Made by a program: the position numbers and the translations under genes. From Acidobacteriota bacterium (GTDB lineage: Bacteria; Acidobacteriota; Holophagae; Acanthopleuribacterales; Acanthopleuribacteraceae), in assembly GCA_030066195.1 (NCBI GenBank), contig JASJCB010000061.1, positions 1-37,369 on the forward strand: a DNA stretch of 37,369 nucleotides. Direction: 5' to 3'. The notes below the pieces were generated by a model. That model was not told the origin of the DNA, did no database searches, and saw only the letters and a list, made by a program, of their open reading frames with translations. Shown one piece after another: positions 34,848 to 37,369 of this stretch; within the stretch, counting starts at the first letter, position 1; every line of letters starts with the position of its first letter.

Positions 34848-35148
34848 TTTCCATATGAAATGGTCGTTATCAGCCGACCGGGCAGCTTGCTTTCCAATAG
34901 AAAAGGTCGTGGTCGACCGGCCGAGCGCCGTCATTTCACTTCGAAAAGACGGTGGTCGGACTGTCGCGTATGCCTGTTTCACCCTGAAATGATCCGGGTC
35001 GACCGACTGACTGTCCCGATTTCACCATGAAATGACGGCACTCAGTCGGTCGAGCAGGACCATTTCATGTTGAAGCCACAACTTTCGGTTGGGAAAGTAC
35101 AATGTTTTCTACTGGAAAGACAACTTACTTTTTCCCTTTAACAACTCC
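34848..35148. repeat. 43-bp palindromic unit array 2 (seven units, possible degenerate eighth)
   Basis: A TTTC-N5-GAAA mini-palindrome recurs at 34848, 34891, 34934, 34977, 35020, 35063 (GAAG in this copy) and 35106, always exactly 43 bp apart. A degenerate TTACGGCCGAAA sits at 35149. Between them are GGTCG/CGACC elements. The palindromes extend outward. Around 34940 the arms are CCGTC-A-TTTC and GAAA-A-GACGG, continuing with CCGA/TCGG to 34921-34959. Around 35026 the arms are TCGACCGACTGA (34999-35010) and TCAGTCGGTCGA (35042-35053), centred on the same base as the mini-palindrome. The units differ strongly in sequence yet keep spacing and symmetry. Confidence 0.85.
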
Positions 35149-35565
35149 TTACGGCCGAAATCACTGACAGAATACGAACCTGAACGGACATTTCAATGCC
35201 GCGAGAGGATGCAGCGGAAGCGCCGAGTCAGACTGAAGGCGAATGAATCTTCCCAGCGGTTTTAGAACGACCGCGACGCATTCAATTTGAGGGTTGCTCA
35301 CCAGGCCGCCGAGAGATATACTGGACAGGTAAGATCTGACGGCCCCGCCGGCCAAAAATTCCTTCCCTTCACCCCTCGATTTTTATTGATTCCCATATTT
35401 GGATCTCCTACAGACACCTATTGATCGATGAATAAGTGAAGACTATGAATTTTGTCGAACGTGATCCGCCTTACGGCTGAAAACACGTTCGGCTGTTAAG
35501 TTAACACGTGAATCCGGAATGAAACCATCACCCTGATCTGTCGCCTATCCCAAGGAGAATTAACC

Positions 35566-35904
35566 GTGACGGACCTCGGAGTTCAGAATAGAAGGACCAG
35601 CCGGAGACCACCGGCTCATTTCGAAGATCCCCAAGCCTTTTCCGATAACACGGTCGCAGCCGTGGCTTACATTCATATAGAAGGGAATGAACACGCCGCG
35701 GAAAAACCTCAGACCGGTTTGGTCAACGAATATAACGAAGAGGGATGCAGCGTCATCCTCAGTGAGGACCAGGGTACGGGTCTGCCCGTGGGCACCACTT
35801 GCTTCCTGCGTTTGGAACCGGTTCGTCGCGGACGAGCGGTGGTGCGTTGGAACCGTCACTTCGGCGGCGATGCCTGTAAAATCGGATTTGAGTTTCTGGG
35901 TTGA
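35566..35904 (+). CDS. PilZ-domain-like protein
   Basis: The protein has 112 residues. GTG at 35566 follows AAGGAGA by 7 bases. The pattern fits a stand-alone PilZ domain: an N-terminal arginine cluster (QNRRTSRRPP), the first strand pair TGLVNEYNEEGCSVILSED, a G-x3-x-F turn (LPVGTTCFLRLEP) and the closing GRAVVRWNRHF ... KIGFEFLG. PilZ domains bind cyclic di-GMP through RxxxR and [DN]xSxxG. The first is plausible here, but the second reads EYNEEG, so Ser is replaced by Asn and binding is uncertain. It is a single gene downstream of the 1-kb array region. What it controls cannot be told. Confidence 0.7.
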   Translation: MTDLGVQNRRTSRRPPAHFEDPQAFSDNTVAAVAYIHIEGNEHAAEKPQTGLVNEYNEEGCSVILSEDQGTGLPVGTTCFLRLEPVRRGRAVVRWNRHFGGDACKIGFEFLG

Positions 35905-36009
35905 TTCGCCGGGAGGCGTCCGAGTTTGACGCTGATATGACCGAAGAATGAACGATCCCCATGTGTCCGCTTTTTTGACAAAAGAAGGTCTGGTTTTTCA
36001 GGCGAAATG

Positions 36010-36018
36010 TGTTAGGAT
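36010..36018 (+). promoter_or_regulatory. Extended -10 candidate for the GAPDH gene
   Basis: TGTTAGGAT fits TG-N-TAnnAT about 45 bases before the ATG. A TTGACA at 35975-35980 is too far away to pair with it. The transcript would begin near a GCGGGCCCGC palindrome (36021-36030). Confidence 0.35.
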
Positions 36019-36062
36019 GAGCGGGCCCGCACTTACCTAACAAAAAATAGGTAGGATACACT

Positions 36063-37070
36063 ATGACACTACGCATTGGTATTAACGGCTTCGGCCGTAT
36101 CGGACGTTCCGTCACCCGCCTTCTCTTGAATAACCCTGACTTCGAATTAGTGGGAATCAACGACCTGACCAGCCCTGAACAGCTCGCCCACGCCCTGAAA
36201 TACGACTCCATCTTCGCCCCCGTCAAAGATGTGCGGGTTGAAGGGAGCGACATGCTGATCGGTCCCTGGAAGGCCCGTGTCACCGCCCACCGTGACCCCG
36301 CGGACCTGCCCTGGACAGACCTGGGAGTAGACTACGTTCTCGAGTCTACCGGCCAGTTCAGGAAGCGCGCTCAGTTGGAAAAACACCTGACCGCCGGCGC
36401 GGAGAAGGTTTTTCTCTCCGTTCCCGCTAAAGAACCCATCGACGCCACCGTGGTCATGGGTGTCAACCACGACATCCTCACCGGGAACGAGAAACTGCTC
36501 TCCAACGCTTCCTGCACCACCAACGCGGCCGCACCGGTCACCAAGGTCATTCAGGACGCCTTCGGCATCGATCGCGGTTTCATCAACACCATCCACGCCT
36601 ATACCAACGACCAACGCCTTATCGACACTCCCCACAAGGATTGGCGCCGCTCCCGGGCTGCCGCCATGTCGATCATCCCCACCACCACCGGCGCCGCCAA
36701 GGCGGTCGGTAAAGTCATCCCCGCCCTGGACGGCAAACTGGACGGCATGGCCTACCGCGTGCCCGTACCCAACGGTTCGATTGTAGACATGATCTTCGAG
36801 GTAAGCCGCGAGGTCACCGTCGAAGAAGTCAACGCGGCGTTGCGCGAAGCGGCCGAGGGCTCTTTGAAGGGTATTTTGGAATACCAGGCCGATCCCATCG
36901 TCTCCAAGGATATCATCGGAAACTCCCATTCCTCGATCTTCGATTCACTGGTAACCCAGGTGCTCTCCGGCCGCATGGTCAAGGTAGCATCCTGGTACGA
37001 CAACGAATGGGGCTATTCCGCGCGCATGGTCGACCTGATGAAAGAGGTTGCCGCCGTTTCCCGGAAGTAG
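36063..37070 (+). CDS. gap: Glyceraldehyde-3-phosphate dehydrogenase (type I)
   Basis: The protein has 335 residues, the usual length. The Rossmann start is MTLRIGINGFGRIGR, with acidic D34 in GINDL, as in NAD-preferring enzymes. The catalytic cysteine is in LLSNASCTTNAAAPV (C151) and the histidine in TIHAYTNDQ (H178). The phosphate-site loop IPTTTGAAKAVGKV and the C-terminal WYDNEWGYSARM are all intact. The second cysteine common in this family (SCTTNC) is Ala. It catalyses oxidative phosphorylation of glyceraldehyde-3-phosphate in glycolysis. It stands alone, without pgk or tpi next to it, with AGGA before the ATG and its own terminator. Confidence 0.97.
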   Translation: MTLRIGINGFGRIGRSVTRLLLNNPDFELVGINDLTSPEQLAHALKYDSIFAPVKDVRVEGSDMLIGPWKARVTAHRDPADLPWTDLGVDYVLESTGQFRKRAQLEKHLTAGAEKVFLSVPAKEPIDATVVMGVNHDILTGNEKLLSNASCTTNAAAPVTKVIQDAFGIDRGFINTIHAYTNDQRLIDTPHKDWRRSRAAAMSIIPTTTGAAKAVGKVIPALDGKLDGMAYRVPVPNGSIVDMIFEVSREVTVEEVNAALREAAEGSLKGILEYQADPIVSKDIIGNSHSSIFDSLVTQVLSGRMVKVASWYDNEWGYSARMVDLMKEVAAVSRK

Positions 37071-37096
37071 GCGACCACCGGTTAACTCCTCTCATG

Positions 37097-37119
37097 GGGC
37101 GGCCTCGCCGCCCTTTTTT
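37097..37119 (+). terminator. Rho-independent terminator of gap
   Basis: GGGCGGC, loop CTC, GCCGCCC, then six T. It begins 27 bases after the stop codon. The stem is perfect and GC-only. Confidence 0.93.
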
Positions 37120-37133
37120 GAAAAATCCCGAAG

Positions 37134-37369
37134 CTAGAGGTCCAGGCTTTTCAAGAACTGTCCCGGGTTGAAGGTCACGGCCAACTTTTTGACCAGATTC
37201 CCGTCGGCATCCAAGACCAACAGGTTGGGAAAACCCTGGACGTTGTAGCGTTTCATAAACGCCTCGCCCTCTTCGGACTCGTATTCCACCCGGGCAAAGA
37301 CAAATTGCTCCCGGATATGTTTGCTGACATCTACATTGGCCAGTACCTGCTTGTCCAGCTTACGGCAGG
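37134..37369 (-). CDS. Thioredoxin-fold protein, C-terminal part (cut by window edge)
   Basis: The minus-strand frame is open from the window edge to a TAG at 37134-37136 and gives 77 residues. It begins CRKLDKQVLANVDVSKHIRE. That first cysteine is in the position of the second active-site Cys of a CxxC helix. FVFARVEYESEEGEAFMKRY follows, then NVQGFPNLLVLDADGNLV with the cis-proline turn (GFP), and it ends FLKSLDL. This is the C-terminal two-thirds of a thioredoxin-like protein, probably of the thioredoxin-7/DsbD-gamma-like kind. The front, and with it any signal peptide, is outside the window. It converges on gap, with the gap terminator between. Confidence 0.8.
   Translation of the reverse strand, partial: CRKLDKQVLANVDVSKHIREQFVFARVEYESEEGEAFMKRYNVQGFPNLLVLDADGNLVKKLAVTFNPGQFLKSLDL

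Larger units (their letters stand above)
34546..35565. other. 1-kb gene desert between arsR and the PilZ-like gene
   Basis: Besides the ars promoter, one hairpin and array 2, no gene can be supported. After the array (35161-35565) there are only short inverted repeats, such as GTTAAGTTAAC (35495-35505) inside CACGT...ACGTG (35484-35510), about 55 bases before the PilZ-like gene's ribosome-binding site. Those could be regulatory. A 64-codon minus-strand frame at 35161-35355 starts with TTG and looks like chance. Confidence 0.5.

Noticed and set aside
34848..35148. CRISPR or integron attC array
   Set aside because: No constant repeat sequence, no cassette ORFs, no integrase or cas gene; only symmetry and spacing are conserved.
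35161..35355. 64-codon minus-strand frame after array 2
   Set aside because: TTG start without a ribosome-binding site, no domain, no signal peptide that can be trusted; left as unannotated.
36147..36929. 260-codon minus-strand frame opposite gap
   Set aside because: It is antisense to an intact GAPDH and Gly/Val/Asp-rich, typical of a shadow frame.

Overview
This window is about 37.4 kb of moderately GC-rich chromosomal DNA from a Gram-negative bacterium. The mix of genes fits Acidobacteriota (perhaps Holophagae or Acanthopleuribacter-like) or a similar deep-branching group. The markers are a FecI-type sigma factor with FecR and a TonB-dependent receptor, paired DUF3857 proteins, a Ser/Thr kinase with TPRs, 6-bladed beta-propeller proteins, a DUF11 giant protein with an IPTL-type C-terminal sorting tail, and an FHA-GAF-sigma54 activator. 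The phylum is inferred from content. No rRNA, tRNA, phage, insertion sequence or CRISPR was seen.

Layout. 1-502: start of an ATP-grasp protein (minus), cut by the window edge. 627-5013: minus-strand operon of ECF sigma factor, FecR anti-sigma and TonB receptor, with an array of 43-bp palindromic repeats upstream (5121-5351) and a decayed Ig-domain fragment (5455-5733). 5795-7952: a secreted beta-propeller and a fructosamine-kinase-like enzyme (plus). 8133-16859: one 8.7-kb gene for a secreted repeat protein, closed by a strong terminator. 16973-20811: two translationally coupled DUF3857/transglutaminase-like proteins (minus), one with a normal Cys-His-Asp triad and one that has lost Cys and His. 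21238-24908: an unknown 113-aa protein, an FHA-GAF-sigma54 regulator, and an unknown protein with an internal duplication. 24921-28951: a kinase-TPR protein and an FG-GAP repeat protein. 29262-31005: a three-gene cassette encoding a small exported Cys-containing peptide, an exported thioredoxin-like protein and an exported beta-propeller protein. 31406-32124: the C-terminal remnant of cobS running into an intact cobC-like phosphatase. 32127-34545: arsR-arsC-acr3 arsenic operon (minus) with a consensus promoter and a likely operator. 34546-35565: a 1-kb gene desert holding a second, sequence-unrelated array of 43-bp palindromic units. 35566-37369: a PilZ-like protein, GAPDH with a terminator, and the C-terminus of a thioredoxin-fold protein.

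How the genes work together. The sigma/FecR/receptor trio is a surface-signalling and uptake unit. The ars genes form an arsenate-reduction and arsenite-export unit. Much of the rest is cell-surface or secreted material (giant DUF11 protein, FG-GAP protein, propellers, exported peptide) mixed with signalling proteins. The observations I rate highest are the two palindrome arrays, which share exactly the same 43-bp period but no sequence, and the exported peptide/thioredoxin/propeller cassette.
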